Origin: Holosporales bacterium | GTDB lineage: Bacteria > Pseudomonadota > Alphaproteobacteria > RUG11792 | DNA: 6,199 bases | Assembly (NCBI GenBank): GCA_031263345.1 | Contig: JAISFY010000083.1 | Span: 1 to 6,199, forward strand | Reading direction: 5' to 3' | In this document: piece after piece, positions 5,642 through 6,199 of the stretch | Layout of the letters: every line of letters begins with the position of its first letter | How positions within the stretch are numbered: position 1 is the first letter of the stretch | Notes under the pieces: generated by a model | The model's database searches: none | What the model was told of the DNA's origin: nothing | The model's input: the letters and a program-made list of their open reading frames with translations, nothing else | Translations under genes and position numbers: made by a program

Positions 5642-5963
5642 GCGGAGAGGAGGTTACCTTTTTAGCGTCATAACTCCAACCTAGGGCTATGGTAAGACGG
5701 ATAAGAGTACTTGACCTAGTTCATTGATCGAAATGTATTAACATAGTGATTACCTAATTTCATTCCGTGAGCACATCATAAAGACTTTGTTCCGACGAAT
5801 TTTACACTAAAGAGCCTATCGCTCTGTTGCAGTTGCCGTACCTACCGATAGTGAAGGGATCTGTTGCATAACTTCTGCGACATACATTTGACGATTTACC
5901 CCCTCCCAATTGTCCTCTATTTGCTAAAATTCCTACTCATTAAAAAACAGCATAGAGAAATTC

Positions 5964-5981
5964 GGACGTTACCTAACATCC
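5964..5981 (-). terminator. palindrome, possible terminator of the minus-strand gene at 6026-6199
   Basis: GGACGTTACCTAACATCC can fold; as minus-strand RNA the arms pair fully with one G-U pair. It lies about 45 bases after the TAG at 6026-6028. A T6 run on the minus strand (5942-5947) follows after 16 bases, too far for a classical intrinsic terminator, so the call is weak. Confidence 0.3.
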
Positions 5982-6025
5982 AAAACTGCATGTGCGATTT
6001 TCAGATTACTTATGTATGTAACAAT

Positions 6026-6199
6026 CTACTTTTTTGTTAGTCTTCGTACGAAATTCAATAACCGATCTATTACAGTTAACGATCTCACCCTTGGAATACC
6101 CAAGGACTCTCTCATTACATCTACAGTTAACGATCTCTCATTTAGCATTACTGTCGATTTACTAGCCAAAATAATTGGAATGCCCTGATGCATTAGCTC
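6026..6199 (-). CDS. C-terminal part of an unrecognised protein
   Basis: Open from the window edge (6199) to a TAG at 6026-6028, 57 residues, so only the end of the gene is present. Translation: ELMHQGIPIILASKSTVMLN, then ERSLTVDVMRESLGIPRVR, then SLTVIDRLLNFVRRLTKK. It has the balance of charged and hydrophobic residues of real protein, and ends in a basic amphipathic tail. RSLTV occurs twice, 17 residues apart, because of a duplicated 16-bp DNA stretch. I do not recognise the family from this short piece; the HQGIPIILASKS segment looks like a beta strand and turn of an alpha/beta enzyme, but that is a guess. The opposite strand also has an open frame here (5928-6188), which I judge to be its shadow. 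It lies on the same strand as the TupA-like gene but 690 bases upstream, so they are probably not one operon. Confidence 0.6.
   Translation of the reverse strand, partial: ELMHQGIPIILASKSTVMLNERSLTVDVMRESLGIPRVRSLTVIDRLLNFVRRLTKK
6071..6137. repeat. 16-bp direct repeat, 51-bp period
   Basis: TACAGTTAACGATCTC is present at 6071-6086 and 6122-6137. The 51-bp period is 17 codons, so the repeat stays in frame on the minus strand and encodes RSLTV twice. The exact DNA identity suggests a recent in-frame duplication or conversion within the coding region. Confidence 0.7.

Larger units (their letters stand above)
5334..6025. other. gene-free, hairpin-rich region; possible structured RNA or intron remnant
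   Basis: About 690 bases lie between the TupA-like start and the stop of the next minus-strand gene, with frequent stops in all six frames. What can be seen: a CCCCC-TAT-GGGGG hairpin (5536-5548), a 28-bp near-perfect inverted repeat (5570-5641), GCTTCGCT at 5501-5508 and 5600-5607, CTGTTGCA at 5824-5831 and 5861-5868, and a palindrome at 5964-5981. The minus strand has the mixed G-rich and stem-forming look of a ribozyme scaffold, and parts of 5400-5700 remind me of group II intron domain I. I find no domain V and no reverse transcriptase. RNase P RNA, tmRNA and 4.5S RNA signatures were looked for and not found. The promoter of the TupA-like gene should lie at its left end, but no convincing boxes are visible. 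Confidence 0.35.

Noticed and set aside
5334..6025. RNase P RNA, tmRNA or 4.5S RNA
   Set aside because: The conserved cores (for example GAGGAAAGTCCG of RNase P RNA, or an AAND-type tag of tmRNA) were not found on either strand.
5928..6188. Plus-strand open frame, with an ATG at 6012, containing TVNDL repeats
   Set aside because: It lies antisense to the minus-strand gene end, which has the more protein-like translation and runs open to the window edge; the TVNDL repeats are just the other strand of the RSLTV duplication.

Overview
The window reads as chromosomal DNA from an AT-rich alphaproteobacterium, probably an intracellular or symbiotic one (Holosporales/Rickettsiales-like). This is inference, with no marker gene to prove it. 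It rests on a class IIA HAD hydrolase of the kind with a DxY/W-GVL motif, an Lrp regulator with the alphaproteobacterial-style PPCLRR recognition helix, AT-rich codon use, long gene-poor stretches and weak Shine-Dalgarno sites.

Layout. (1) 2-484 (+): C-terminal part of a D-alanyl-D-alanine carboxypeptidase (peptidase S11), open from the window edge. (2) 590-2083 (+): an exported serine protease with an HtrA-type protease domain and two PDZ-like domains. Its motifs resemble one half of the eukaryotic Nma111/Deg7 proteases more than ordinary DegP. (3) 2080-2562 (-): an Lrp/AsnC regulator, convergent with the protease and overlapping it by 4 bp. (4) 2563-2735: a divergent control region with a 7-12-7 inverted repeat over the promoter of (5). 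(5) 2736-3728 (+): a HAD class IIA hydrolase. (6) 3814-3903 (+): tRNA-Ser(UGA) with its own promoter, which overlaps the end of the HAD gene. (7) 4242-5333 (-): a membrane-anchored TupA-like ATP-grasp protein whose reading frame seems to continue, shifted by +1, to 4019. (8) 5334-6025: about 690 bases without a convincing gene, holding a near-perfect 28-bp inverted repeat and other hairpins. It may be a structured RNA or an intron remnant. (9) 6026-6199 (-): the last 57 codons of an unrecognised protein, with a 51-bp in-frame partial duplication.

How the genes relate: the carboxypeptidase, the exported protease and the TupA-like protein all point to envelope maintenance or surface polymer synthesis, but they are separate transcription units. 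The Lrp regulator and HAD gene are divergent, and the inverted repeat between them makes joint control plausible. No complete mobile element, CRISPR array or multi-gene defence cassette is visible. The least ordinary items are the Nma111-like protease, the hairpin-rich gene-free region and the frameshifted tail of the ATP-grasp gene.
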